Assembly (NCBI RefSeq): GCF_028640845.1
Contig: NC_080543.1
Location: 94,539,825 to 94,603,824, forward strand
DNA from: Ahaetulla prasina
Taxonomy: Eukaryota; Chordata; Lepidosauria; Squamata; Colubridae
Length of the DNA: 64,000 nt
Direction: 5' to 3'
The notes beneath the pieces are model-generated. The model did not search any database. It worked only from the letters and a program-made list of their open reading frames with translations, and had not been told where the DNA came from. The position numbers were made by a program, and so were the translations under genes. Shown piece after piece: positions 11,049-22,229 of the stretch (its first letter is position 1; the number at the start of each line of letters is the position of its first letter).

Positions 11049-11735
11049 ATGTACGATACCTCCCGCCTACCAGACATCTGGAAACCAGCCTTGGTCAACA
11101 AACGAGTCCCAGCCACGAAAATTGACCCCGGACCCAGGACAACACACAACGCCACCACCAATCATCCCCACCAGATTCAAACCCAAACCCATCCCACAGA
11201 TGAAACACAACCATCATCCAGAAGCCAGACCATGACATCACTGGCTGCTGCGCTGCCCTCCGATCCCCACGCAAATCAGGCTGACACACACCAGGAACAC
11301 ATGACAGGACCTCGGACTCGGAGCCAAACCAGGGCCCGGGATGCTGCATCACAGCCATCTGCTCAAGACATCACATCACAGAACTTCAGCGGTCACAACA
11401 CCAAAGCTCAGGAACAAAAGACCAGGATCACACCCACACAGGATGCTACGAAACAGCCGACCAATCTGCAAACACCCACTCCATCTACCAATCAGGATGC
11501 AACCACAGACCCAACCAACTCACTCACAGCAACACTCCCCACCTCCCCACCAGTATTTATAGAGAGACGGCAGCTCTGACTACTCTTTGGTCGAGAAGCA
11601 CGAAGCCAAAGACACCAGCCTGAAGATGATGAGTGAGACCTCGTCGAAACGTCATCAAGATACTCTCAACCTTACAAGGGAAAAGATCCGAAAATACCAA
11701 GACCTACATGCCTATACCCTTGAAAACCTACAAAC

Positions 11736-11736
<1 letters not shown>
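11049..11736 (+). mobile_element. PLE partial copy C in inverted orientation (pseudo-LTR)
   Basis: About 690 bp on the + strand matching the 3' terminal part of copy B (8721-9404) in reverse. It starts CGATACCTCCCGCCTACC and encodes SRLPDIWKPALVNKRVPATK and the same Pro/Thr/Gln-rich tail. It ends with the hammerhead-like motif at 11620-11650 and ACCAAGACCTACATGCC. Together B and C form a large imperfect palindrome with arms of about 0.69 kb. Penelope elements are known to carry such inverted or direct partial copies at their 5' side. Confidence 0.85.

Positions 11737-11800
<64 letters not shown>
11737..11800. repeat. TA microsatellite between PLE copies C and D
   Basis: An uninterrupted run of 32 TA units. 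The 3' ends of the inverted PLE copy C and of copy D both abut it. Confidence 0.97.
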
Positions 11801-11802
<2 letters not shown>

Positions 11803-12386
11803 TCTTTGGTTATTCGGGTTTTCTTGGCGACGTTTCGACGAAGTCTCATTCATCATCTTCAGGCTTCAGCTTCGTGCTTCTGGAAGCAATGTGTGATTGC
11901 AGCTGTTTCTTCCTTTTTAACTGCTAGTGGGGGTTTGAACTGATTGGGTGGGAGCTTGGCTGTGCTCTGATTGGATGGGGTTTTTTTGTGCTCTGATTGG
12001 CTGGGGGTGTGTCCTGTTTGGGTGGGGGCTTGGTTGTGCTCAGATTAGTCTGAGTTGCAGGGGGATTTGAGCTGGTGAGCTGCATTGCTGTTGTTTGGCT
12101 TCGTGTTTGTGGTCGTGCTACATCTTCATAGTGGGTGTCTGTCTGCTGTATGTATGGATTGGAGGGATTGGAGGGGTTTGAAATGGCTAATGTTGCAGCT
12201 GTGGTCTGGCTTTTGGTCCTTGGTCGTGCTTCCTGATCAGTGTGGGTTTGGGTCTGCTTTCTGGGTAGATGTGTGGTGGTGACATCCTGTGTGGACCTCG
12301 TGAGTCTGGTGTCATTCCTCGTGTTAGGGACTCATTTGTCAATAAGGGCGGGTTTCCAAATGGCTGGTAGGCGGGAGGTATCATAA
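11801..12386 (-). mobile_element. PLE partial copy D (pseudo-LTR of a second subfamily)
   Basis: Minus orientation. The 3' terminal end is at 11801 (GGTCTTTGGTTATTCGGG on +), the hammerhead-like core at 11832-11862, and the C-terminal coding tail ends at GGCGGGAGGTATC near 12386. The encoded start MIPPAYQPFGNPPLLTNES matches copy E (18.5 kb) better than B or C, so two subfamilies are present. It stops at the same internal point as copy C, which suggests a real pseudo-LTR boundary. Confidence 0.8.
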
Positions 12387-12605
12387 ACGTTAGATTTAGA
12401 TATATTTCACTGATATCAAAGTAACTTATGTGAAAATCCTATTCTTTGCTATGAGAATAAGAAGCCCACCATATCTGTCTAAGATTTGTAATATGAAATG
12501 TAATTACTACCATGACTCTGTTAAATATAATATAAGATATAGTAAATAAATACAGATATATAATATATTCTAATTCATAACCATGAAAAATTATTATTGC
12601 CGTAA
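12387..12605. other. AT-rich intron, no feature
   Basis: No element, exon or RNA gene recognised between the PLE and the SINE. Confidence 0.5.
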
Positions 12606-12870
12606 AAAAAATTTTTTGTTTACATTTATATCCCGCCCTTCTCCGAAGACTCAGGGCGGCTTACAGTGTATAAGGCAATAGTCTCATTCTATTTGTATAT
12701 TTTTTTTACAAAGTCAACTTTTTGCCCCCCCAACAATCTGGGTCCTCATTTTACCTACCTTATAAAGGATGGAAGGCTGAGTCAACCTTGGGCCGGGCTT
12801 GAACCTGCAGTAATTGCAGGCTACTGTGTTCTAATAACAGGCTCTAACAGCCTGAGCTATTCCGGCCCAC
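12606..12870 (-). mobile_element. tRNA-derived SINE with L2-like tail, minus copy
   Basis: The reverse complement starts GTGGGCCGGAATAGCTCAG, has an A-box-like AGCTCAGGCTGTTAGAG and a B-box-like GGTTCAAGCCC, then the same body as 7912-8173 (CTTTATAAGGTAGGTAAAATG) and ends with CGCCCTGAGTCTTCGG, AGAAGGGCGGGAT and ATAAATGTAAAC. It is full length and close to the other copy. Confidence 0.82.
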
Positions 12871-14160
12871 AAGAAGTGCTTCCTGTGATAGCACTGATAC
12901 TTTTTTCATCATAGCAAGTGCTGGTGGCCTTTTAATGCTTGATTGGCCAGTTCTTCATTCTACATAAGTTGTATGTTTGCCTTCTGGATGTGTCAACATA
13001 GCTCAAGTATAAAGATATTCATAACTGTCATAATGAGCACAATAAAAGTTGATTCCAAAAAGGTTGGTATATTTACATAACCTTAAAAAAATAAGAAGTT
13101 ATATATTTTTACTTATATAAAAGGGTATAGGAAAAATTTGCTAAGGTATATAAAAATTCAAATAGCCTTTAAATATATCTGAGGAATGTTAATGAACTTG
13201 CTAATAGCTGTTTCTGTAGCTAAATCTGCTATAATGCTGCTGCATTTTCTGTTGGCCTATTGAGTCACACAAACAATATTGTTGTATAGTACTATTACAT
13301 TTAATTGTAATAGCATTACTTTGTATTTATAATGGAAAGTGTTCATTGTTAAATACAGAACCATTTCTTTTATATAATCACATCTATGAGGACTTAACAA
13401 TTTATACATAACAGTTACGTATCTATAAATATACTGATCAATTCACTTCCCAGTTAGCACAATGGCTGATCTTCAAACTGCCTTTATAGATTTGTGTTGT
13501 AACTGTAAGTGCCAAACAGAATTTGAGGGACAACGTTACAAGGTTTGCTTAATTACTTATGCCCAACCCCTTCCCTCCATGCCAAACCCCCTGAGAGATG
13601 CCAGTGAACTAAAGGTTCTTGATAAGACAATTGCTGGGTTGCACTATGGGGGTCATGATTTTTTGCCTTTGTAACAGTTGTGCTGGTAACAATATGATTA
13701 AATTCTCTTGGTGGCATTCTGAATTTATTTGACAACATATTTTATGGTGCTGTAATTGTGTTTCATATATTGATTTACAATATGAAGAAATTATTTTTCC
13801 CCCTTTCATAATGATAATAAACCATCATTATCAAAAGCAAATCGGCAAAAGAAGTACAAGAATATTGTTTCAGTTTGAATGTGTGTGCGTGTCGGGGGGG
13901 CAATAGTTAGCAATGGAATCATAATTACAGAAATACTGTTTTTTTGTTTTCTTTTACATAAATCCTTCCTTGGTCAGTTGCTTTCCTTATGCAATGGAAT
14001 GTGCAGAATTCTTAGCCTCTTAGTTATACTGGCCAGAAATCCTGGAAGCTGCAATTTCATCTGCAATCTCTTTGAATACTATAGAGTGCTAGGTTACAGA
14101 ATGCTAATCTAAATTAAACTCCACATATTATGTAGAAAGAAAGGAAATAGTAGTACTTAC
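12871..14160. other. Intron 3 sequence, no recognised feature
   Basis: AT-rich. A short open frame at 13462 has no recognisable domain and no splice-consistent context. I see no conserved element. Confidence 0.5.
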
Positions 14161-14164
14161 ATAT

Positions 14165-14250
14165 TTATCCATCCTCCACCTTTATTATTTTACAAATAAC
14201 TCAAGGTGGCAAAAATATTCAACCTTCCTTCTCCTATTTTCCCTATAACC
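14165..14250 (-). mobile_element. SINE 3' tail fragment
   Basis: The + strand reads CACCTTTATTATTTTAC then AAATAACTCAAGGTGGC, the reverse of a tail CTTGAGTTATTTGTAAAAATAATAAAGGTGG also found on the + strand at about 14822-14858. A GGAGGAAGAAGGAG-like body fragment accompanies both. The family is a widespread squamate or MIR-like SINE; only the end remains. Confidence 0.5.
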
Positions 14251-14261
14251 ACAATTAGGAT

Positions 14262-14666
14262 TGGAAGTTGCTAAGTCATTAAATGAGCCATCACTTGACT
14301 GGATCTAATTTTCTGACCACTTTTGCAATCATTGAGTGAATCAATCATTAAGTGAATCCAGTTTCCCCTATTGACTGGCTTCTTGAAAACCAGCTAGGTG
14401 GTCATAAATTGTGAACATGTGACCACAGGACACTGCAACCATGTTCCTTTTCACTGAAATATGATATGAATGTGTAATGCAATAAATAAATCAATACTGC
14501 AGCCATCAGAAATGCGAGCTAGTGCCAAGCATCCAAATTGCAATCATGTGATTGTATCCATGATACAATGATCATAACTTTGATGATGGTCATGTCACTT
14601 TATTCAGTATTGTTGTAACTTCAACCATCATTAAACAAATGATCATATGTTGAGGACTACCTGTAT
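14262..14666. mobile_element. Mariner/Tc1-like MITE, about 400 bp
   Basis: The right terminus reads GTTGAGGACTACCTGTA, reverse of TACAGGTAGTCCTCAAC. The inside has repeated TTAAGTGAATCC, TGACCACAGGACACTGCAACC and GTTGTAACTTC..CATTAAAC motifs that occur in mirror order at the two ends. The same family is at 43852-44241. The left terminus is eroded. No transposase is encoded. Confidence 0.65.
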
Positions 14667-14794
14667 GTTAAAATTAAAGTTACAATTAAACTTTTTTTGA
14701 CTATGTAAAAATGTTAAAGGCAATTTTCAGAGTGCAAGACAGAAAAATGTTATCTGTGATATTCTTAATCTGCAAAGCATATCAATCCTGGGAG

Positions 14795-14868
14795 GAAGAA
14801 GGAGTTTTAGGTATGCTAACTGCCTTGAGTTATTTGTAAAAATAATAAAGGTGGGGTATAAATAAATA
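14795..14868 (+). mobile_element. SINE 3' tail fragment
   Basis: GGAGGAAGAAGGAGTTTTAGG then GCCTTGAGTTATTTG and AATAATAAAGGTGGGG with TAAATAAAT tail. It is the + strand counterpart of 14165-14250; only the 3' part survives. Confidence 0.5.
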
Positions 14869-15324
14869 CTTTGAGAGGAGCTGAAGAAAAATAGCAAACT
14901 GGATTGATTCTGAGTCCATCAATCTCTTGCTATTAATGCATTGTTAATATGGGACTTCTTGGTATTATAGTTCCAATCTAGCTCTAGGTCATTATCATCC
15001 TGGTGTTAGTTACACTGTTTGTGTAGTTTTTAAAATAACATGAAAGGATTAATAAGTTTGTCTTGTCTTCTTATAATCATACATAATCATTTCTATGATT
15101 CTTCATAGAAATATTTAATAGAAAGCTTTCATATGATTCTTGTTAATCTTCAGTATTCCAGAATTCATATGCTTCTATCTGGAATGATTGTCAGGACCAT
15201 TTTCTGACTTCAAAGTATTTCCTAATTTTGTGTATAAACTAGAAGCCACATTAAATTCAGTAGTGCTGGTATTTAACCCTCATTCAATCAACATATTTAA
15301 TTTTGAAATATACTGAATAACTTT
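14869..15324. other. Intron 3 sequence, no recognised feature
   Basis: AT-rich, with no motif, exon or repeat that I recognise. Confidence 0.45.
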
Positions 15325-16640
15325 AATTTATTTATTTATTTATTTAGATTTTTATACCGCCCTTCTCCCGAAGGACTCAGGGCGGTGTACAGCCAGATTA
15401 TAAAACAATACAATATACAAATTAAAACAGAGACTTAAAATAACATATTCCATAAATGGCCGAAAATTTAAAACCATCAAATTTAAAACCCATAAAATTC
15501 ATAAATAATACCCCGATTAAAATTATTTAGAATTTTAAAAAGTTTAAAAGATTTAGGCCAGTCCCGCTTGAATAAATAAATGTGTTTTCAATTCACGGCG
15601 AAAGGTCCGAAGGTCAGGTAATTGACGCAAACCAGGAGGAAGTTCGTTCCAGAGGGTAGGTGCTCCAACAGAGAAAGCCCTTCCCCTGGGGGCCGCCAGC
15701 CGACATTGCTTGGCGGACGGCACCCTGAGAAGACCCTCTCTGTGTGAGCGTACAGGTCGGTGGGAGGCATAAGGTAACAGCAGGCAGTCCCGTAAGTACC
15801 CGGGCCCTAAGCCATGGAGCGCTTTAAAGGTGGTAACCAAAACCTTAAAGCGCACCCGAAAGACCACAGATAGCCAGTGCAGACTGCGCAGGAGCGGTGT
15901 TACACGGGAGCAGCGTGTGGCTCCCTCGATCACCCGCGCAGCTGCATTCTGAACTAACTGAAGCCTCCGAGTGCACTTCAAGGGTAGCCCCATGTAGAGA
16001 GCATTGCAATAATCCAAACGAGAAGTGACAAGAGCGTGAGTGACCGTGCATAAGGCATCCCGGTCAAGGAAGGGGTGCAACTGGAGGACCAAGCGCACCT
16101 GATAAAAAGCTCTCCTGGAGACGGCCGCCAGATGATCTTCAAACGACAGCCGTCCATCCAGGAGAACACCCAAGTTGCGCACCCTTTCCGTTGGGGCCAA
16201 TGACTCGCCCCCAACAATCAGCTGCGGTTGCAGCTGACTGTACTGGGGTGCCGGCATCCACAGCCACTCCGTCTTGGAGGGATTGAGCTTGAGTCTGTTT
16301 CTCCCCATCCATACCCGTATGGCTTCCAGGCACCGGGACAGTACTTTGACAGCTTCGTTGGGGTGGCCCGGGGTGGAAAAGTACAGCTGCATATCGTCAG
16401 CGTACAGCTGGTAACTCACCCCAAAGCCACTGATGACCTCGCCCAACGGCTTCATATAGATGTTGAACAGGAGAGGCGAGAGGATTGACCCCTGAGGCAC
16501 TCCACAAGTAAGGCGCCTCGTGGTCGATCTCTGCCCTCCTGTCAACACCGTCTGCGACCAGTCAGAGAGATAGGAGGAGAACCACCGATAAACGGTGCCT
16601 CCCATTCCCAAGCTCTCCAACTGGTGCAGTAAGATACCAT
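15325..16640 (-). mobile_element. L2-type LINE, 5'-truncated copy
   Basis: Minus orientation. The 3' tail (ATTTATTT units and CCGCCCTTCTCCCG hairpin) is at 15325-15385 and the 5' truncation at about 16640, next to non-element sequence. It covers the reverse transcriptase from just before GTVYRWFSSYLSD to the end. The copy is close to the one at 2262-5950 but differs at many sites, so they are separate insertions. Confidence 0.88.
15553..16620 (-). pseudogene. L2 LINE reverse transcriptase C-terminal two-thirds, open but truncated
   Basis: 355 codons without a stop. CGVPQGSILSPLLFN and YADDMQLYF (the catalytic YADD is intact) are followed by LNPSKTEWLWMPA, RLDYCNALYMGLP, LQLVQNAAARVIEG and the C-terminal THLFIQAGLA. 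The N-terminal fingers and the whole endonuclease are absent because the insertion is 5' truncated, so it cannot function. The open frame suggests a rather young copy. Confidence 0.85.
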
Positions 16641-17880
16641 GACCCTGAAGAATCAGATTTCTTAGCCTTAAAAAAGTAGCCAGTTAATTAGATCACTTTT
16701 AATTATGAGGCACACTCCTAAAAATTCTGTACTTCTAGTTAACTTCTCCTGGCTAAAATTTTTTAAATATATTATTCAATTTTAATTAGATTTTTTTCCT
16801 CTTTTTATAAATTAGATTTTGATTGCTGCTTCCTAGGATGGTTAAAATCATCCTGTACTTAATATTGCTTGTTAGTCATATAATTTCAGCTTGTCAGTTT
16901 TATACTGTTGTACTTTATCAGTGTAATCTGTTTTGAATCCTGAAGCTGTAGCTAAAAGTCAAAATATATATAGTGCATTGAAATTAAAGTTTACTATACT
17001 ACTCAGTAATTATAATTTAAATTTAGAAATGAAATGCCAAAGAGTAAATATTTCAGCATGTTTTTGGCTACTGTTGAATTACGATCAGGAAAAAGTTGCA
17101 TTAATGGAGAGATTGGAAGGTGTAAATGTTATTGTAAATTTGGTAAATATTTGGTTGCTCCTTGTATTTTGATCTATGACTATAACAATGTTCTATCTAT
17201 TCAGATGTTCATTTTTTTTCATCACTTCTTGACCTTTTTACTAACAAGGGTAGATACTCTTTTCATAGGTGGAAGTCAGAGATAATTTCTGTGTTAACTT
17301 ATGCATATCCAAATATGGAAATGTCTATTGTGCATTATATAATAGACTCCTGTATAATAATGTAGCCTTTCAAGGGGTTTATACCAACTCTATTCACATC
17401 TATCATAACTAACTGCTATTTTGTTGCCTGACAAAAAACATGTGATGTCATATCAGTAGTTAGTTAAGAATATTACAACAATATTTTGTGATAAAGGGAT
17501 GAATGGAAAAGTTTTCTAAACATTATAACTATCACAAATTACACTGGGGATAGTCTCTATAAATTCAGTAGAATATGAAAACATCTGTCTTGTTTTGCAT
17601 TTAAAGTGGCAGCATTTGTTGTGACTAATTTTCAAGCTTCTACATGAAAGGATACTATTTTAATCAGCCACATACTGTTTGTTTTTGTGTTGCCTATTTT
17701 ACCTTCATTTCAGGCAAGTGTAATTTATCATGTATGTGATCATATTATGGAAACACTGGCTTTGAAAGATAATAATTAGAAACAGCTGTTAACATTTTTC
17801 AGATTATATGGTTTATATACAATCCCCTACGTAATTTTAAAATGCTCAAAGAATTAAACGTTATTTCTAGTACATTTGGT
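16641..17880. other. Intron 3 sequence, no recognised feature
   Basis: AT-rich, no exon or element recognised. Open frames at 16933-17285 overlap in two registers and show no motif. Confidence 0.45.
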
Positions 17881-18009
17881 ATATGCATATATGAGTGTGT
17901 CCATGTGTGTGCGTGTGTATGTATGTACAGTATGAGTATGTGTATATAGACACACGTACATATATACAGTATATGTATGTGTGTATATGTATTTGTATAT
18001 GTGTGTGCG

Positions 18010-18057
<48 letters not shown>
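17880..18057. repeat. Mixed TG/TA-rich simple repeat ending in TA microsatellite
   Basis: TGTGTG/TATGTA variants from 17880, then an unbroken TA run at 18014-18057. The 3' end of PLE copy E abuts the TA run directly. Confidence 0.9.
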
Positions 18058-18059
<2 letters not shown>

Positions 18060-19162
18060 TCTTTGGTTATTCGGTTTTCTCCACGTAAAATTGAAGTGTC
18101 TTGGCGGCGTTTGAAGTCTCATTCGTCATCTTCAGGCTTCAGCTTCGTGCTTCTGGGAGCAATGTGTGATTGCAGCTGTTTCTTCCTTTTTAACTGCTAG
18201 TGGGGGTTTGAACTGATTGGGTGGGAGCTTGGCTGTGCTCTGATTGGATGTGCTCAGATTAGTCTGAGTTGCAGGGGGATTTGAGCTGGTGAGTTGCATT
18301 GCTGTTGTTTGGCTTCGTGTTTGTGGTCGTGCTACATCTTCATAGTGGGTGTCTGTCTGCTGTATGTATGGATTGGAGGGGTTTGAAATGGCTAATGTTG
18401 CAGCTGCGGTCTGGCTTCTGGTCCTTGGTCGTGCTTCCTGATCAGTGTGGGTTTGGGTCTGCTTTCTGGGTGGATGTGTGGTGGTGACATCCTGTGTGGA
18501 CCTCATGAGTGTGGGTCTGGTGTCATTCCTCGTGTTAGGGACTCGTTTGTCAATAAGGGCGGGTTTCCAAAAGGCTGGTAGGCGGGATGTATCATCTCAT
18601 TTGTTCATGCTGTGTGGGCGTTTTTCTATCTCGATGGCTTCTCTGATTATTCTGTTGTTAAAGTGTTCAGTTTTGGCGATAGTTCTGGTCTTTTTAAAGT
18701 CAATATCGTGTCCTGTGGCTTTAAGGTGTTGGACCAGGGAAGAAGTTGGTTCCTCTTTTTTGACTGAGTTCTTGTGTTCTTCAATGCGTGCACTTATTCT
18801 TCTGTTGGTTTGTCCGATGTATGTGGTGGGGCAGGTGGTGCATGGGATTTCATATACTCCTTGATTTTCTAACTCAATTTTGTCTTTGGGGTTTCTTAGG
18901 ATGGTGTATATTTTTTGGTTTGTGCCGTTTTCTTGTTCTCTGTCTTGGATTTTAGTGGGGGGTTCTTTTTCGATTAGTTTGGTAATCTTATTTCTCTGGA
19001 ATCCATTGGATGTTAGTACATTTGTGAGAGTGTGTAGTTCGGTTTTTAGGTGTTGTTCGTCAGCTAAGCGTTTTGTTCTAGAGATGAGTGTCTTGGCTAC
19101 GGAGTTGATCTGTGCTGGGTGGTGGTGTGCTGGGTGGTGTGCTGGGTGTGCTGGGTGGTGGT
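18058..19162 (-). mobile_element. Penelope-like element copy E (3' half)
   Basis: Minus orientation. The 3' terminal region starts at 18058 (GGTCTTTGGTTATTCGG), has the hammerhead-like region at 18105-18136 with part of the hairpin and GAAAC lost, then the Pro/Thr-rich coding tail and an intact GIY-YIG domain. The 5' truncation at about 19162 meets a + strand PLE end (copy F). It belongs to the same subfamily as copy D. Confidence 0.87.
18597..19160 (-). pseudogene. PLE GIY-YIG endonuclease fragment with intact domain
   Basis: A minus-strand open frame encodes the end of the PLE protein. After QINSVAKTLISRTK (the last RT-linked segment) comes ILRNPKDKIELENQ, then GVYEIPCTTC and TTYIGQTNRRISARIEEHK, which are the GIY and YIG strands with the following conserved arginine, then QHLKATGHDIDF and NRIIREAIEIEKRPHSMNK with the expected glutamate. 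Two cysteines (CTTC) lie between GVY and YIG, as in animal PLEs. The frame ends MNK-stop where copy B has MNKRDD; a CGA-type to TGA change would explain it. The reverse transcriptase is missing, so it is not functional on its own. Confidence 0.85.
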
Positions 19163-19212
19163 GAATAACCAAAGACCTACATACAAACACCCGCGAAAAC
19201 CTCAGAAAACAA

Positions 19213-19216
<4 letters not shown>
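19163..19216 (+). mobile_element. PLE terminal fragment, copy F (inverted to copy E)
   Basis: GAATAACCAAAGACCTACAT and CGCGAAAACCTC match the extreme 3' end of copy A. It is joined head-to-head to copy E and runs into a CA microsatellite. Confidence 0.75.

Positions 19217-19256
<40 letters not shown>
19217..19256. repeat. CA microsatellite
   Basis: A run of about 18 CA units directly after PLE copy F, followed by looser CA/TA sequence to about 19300. Confidence 0.95.
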
Positions 19257-19259
<3 letters not shown>

Positions 19260-19564
19260 TATATACATACACAGACACACACATATATATATGTATGTAT
19301 ATATACGACTTTTTGAACAAAAATGTTACATTATTAATCCTTTTACAATCATGAATTAGATATAAACTTGGAATACATATAAATCAGCAATCACAGCATT
19401 GAATATACACATCAGAGCCTACTATTTCTTGTGGAACAATTGTTTTTTCCCCCCTAAATATTCTGCACATCAGAGAATGCAATAGTAATATAAATTGGGA
19501 GGACAGAATTCTGCTTGGGTTTATGACAAATTGTTTTGTAATCTGAACTCATTATGACATCAAT

Positions 19565-19665
19565 TTTAGAATAAAATAGAATAGAATTTTTTATTGGCCA
19601 AGCGTGATTGGACACGTAAGGAATTTGTCTTGGTGCATATGCTCTCAATGTACATAAAAGAAAAA
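19565..19665 (-). mobile_element. LINE 3' end fragment (pentamer-tailed family)
   Basis: The + strand reads AATAGAATTTTTTATTGGCC, GTGATTGGACACG and ATTTGTCTTGGTGCATATGC, the reverse of the 3' end seen at 650-735. Only the terminal 100 bp are clear. Confidence 0.75.
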
Positions 19666-20440
19666 GATTTTTAACCCAATTTATATTATGTCTCCCAGCA
19701 TGTTTACAATGAGATGAGAAAAACCATTGTACATTATCATGACAAAAATGATAAATGATAAAAATGACAATTTTGATATATTGATCATACATATATATCA
19801 TATTTGATATATATCAAACATTGATACATTTTTGTAACATTTGAATATAATTACCTGAGAATTTTGGAAGTTGTATACCAAAAATATTTTAAGTTGAGTA
19901 AAGTTGTTGTAGGATATATAATACTTGGCACATTATGAGAAAAATCCAGTAACATAGTGGATAAGGTGTTGGACAAGGAGCTGAGAACCAAGTCCTCATT
20001 TGACTAAAGTGTTCACTAGATTATATGAAACGCAAGCTCTTGCTTTAAATAAAAAAATTAGTAGAGATTTCAAAGGACCATTTGAAAATTAGACAATATT
20101 GTATCAAGCAAAATGTGCATGCCAGCATTGCAGTACCCTGTTGTTTTTTAAAGGCTAATTCATATTCATCTGTTTTACCTCTGAATCTTACATCTTCAGA
20201 TGTTAATCTGGGAATAGAGGGATTCAAATGTGGAATGAGATAATACATTTTTCACAGTTTCAACTTTATGCAAATGCCAAGGCTGAGACTGCCCATTGCA
20301 GACTCAAAAACTTCAGGCAGGAATTTAAGTTAAACAAACTTTTTCTTTTAAATGCATTTTTCTTTTAAAATGCAATTATTTGAGTTCATCATTCATCACA
20401 TACAGACAGCTTTGTACACTAACTTCTATTAATAAATTGG
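19666..20440. other. Intron 3 sequence, no recognised feature
   Basis: AT-rich with short TATATC tracts near 19790-19830; nothing else recognised. Confidence 0.4.
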
Positions 20441-20571
20441 ATTTAATCCAAATGGCCAAATCCAATGGTAATATTAATCCAACGAATAGCAATCACTATA
20501 GTAATATAGTGTGATGTAATTAATATAATGTAATATAAACCACAACAGTCAATTGAAGCTATGGAGTGCTA
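20441..20571 (+). repeat. Dispersed repeat of unknown family, inverted copy at 31817-31952
   Basis: ATTTAATCCAAATGG, AATATTAATCCAA, AATATAAACCACAACAGTC and AATTGAAGCTATGGAGTGC match the reverse complement of 31817-31952 over about 130 bp at an estimated 85% identity. It has no protein-coding capacity and no TIR that I can see. Confidence 0.75.
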
Positions 20572-20756
20572 CAAACTATTAATTTAACTAATCAGGCCTT
20601 CATGACTGTTCTACCAAGTGCTAGAGTGGGAAAAACGTTACCAATCATATTATGGGAATGGACAAACATCAGATTCCTTTTTTTTCCTGTCCATATCTTG
20701 AGCATCTACAGTGAACAGTCTCCTCTGGTTAGCATGTCAACTGAACAGGACTAGTA

Positions 20757-20757
20757 C

Positions 20758-20820
<63 letters not shown>
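20757..20820. repeat. TATC (GATA) microsatellite
   Basis: About 15 unbroken tetramer units. Confidence 0.97.
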
Positions 20821-21017
20821 GGAAATAAAAACTACTGCAGGATAAGCATACATTCATTTTCTTGTAATTGCATCTTAGCATAAATGTTTCTATTAAGTAG
20901 AGGAAAAAAATAGTCCAATATCCTCAGGGTTTCTTCCCAATTAGTGGACCAGAATGGTAAAAAGATCCATCCATAACAAGCAGTAGTCCCTGTGTACTTT
21001 ACTGATAGGAAGAGCCT

Positions 21018-21893
21018 TCAGCTCAACATTCAACCAGCAAATGCTCAGTCTTACACATTGGGAAAAAGAACCCTAACACTAAGTACAAGCTTGATGGACA
21101 TTACCTTACAGATGACCCCCACCCTGTTAAAGACCTTGGAGTTTTCATATCAAATGATCTAATAAGTGCCAAAGCCCACTGCAACTACATCGCAAAAAAG
21201 GCTCTAAGAGTTGTAAACCTAATTTTACGCAGCTTCTTTTCCAAAAACTCTACACTACTAACCAGAGCATACAAAACATTTGCTAGACCTATTCTTGAAT
21301 ACAGCTCACCTGTCTGGAACCCATACCACATCTCTGACATTAATACAATTGAACACGTCCAGAAATATTTTACAAGAAGAGTTCTCCGCTCCTCTGAAAA
21401 CAACAAAATACCTTATACCACCAGACTTGAAATCCTGGGATTAGAAAACTTAGAACTTCGCCACCTCCGACAAGACCTGTGTTTAACACACAGAATATCT
21501 ATTGCAATGGGCTTCCTGTTAAAGACTACTTCAGCTTCAATCGCAATAATACAAGAGCAAACAATAGATTCAAACTTAATGTTAACCGCTTCAATCTTGA
21601 TTGCAGAAAATATGACTTCTGTAACAGAGTTGTTAACACTTGGAATGCACTACCTGACTCTGTGGTCTCTTCTCAAAATCCCAAAAACTTCAACCAAAAA
21701 CTGTCTACTATTGACCTCACTCCATTCCTAAAAGGACTATAAGGGGCGTGCATAAGAGCACAAAAGTGCCTACCATTCCTGTCCTATTGTTCCCTTTCAT
21801 TATATCAAATTAATATAGTTGTTGCATACTTTTGCTTATATATTATGTTTGTGTATACTGTTGTGACAAAATAAAATAAAAAAAATTATCAAA
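21018..21893 (+). mobile_element. CR1/L3-like LINE, 5'-truncated 3' end
   Basis: The + strand encodes the reverse transcriptase C-terminal part in broken frames: TKYKLDGHYLTDD, VKDLGVFISNDL, HCNYIAKKALRVVNLIL, TFARPILEYSS and RVQKYFTRRVL-like segments, then FNLDCRKYDFCNRVVNTWN. The 3' UTR contains AAGGGGCGTGCATAAG and ends TGTTGTGACAAAATAAAAT. The same family is at 33617-37700, 39834-40015 and 52793-52916. Confidence 0.82.
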
Positions 21894-22229
21894 AGGCTGT
21901 CATTCTATATGGAACTAAATAAAAAGGAATTGAGAACTCTTGCTCCTGAGTTATCAGTTAACAATTGGAAATATTTGAATACCAGCATTATTAAGGAAAA
22001 TTACCAACGATTAACCAGATTAACATGACCAGACCAAAAAAAGAGAGACAGTTCTTCTGTCATTGAAATTACAATTCTATACGTATTAGATACTGCCTTC
22101 CTTTTGAATAAATATATTTAGGAATTGTATTCTTAGTCACGTATTCATTAAAAAAAATGAGGCGTCCATCATTATGTTCCATTTCATATAGTGCTGGATT
22201 TATAATAGATCAGCCATTTCTTATAGATC
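21894..22229. other. Intron 3 sequence, no recognised feature
   Basis: No motif recognised. Confidence 0.4.
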
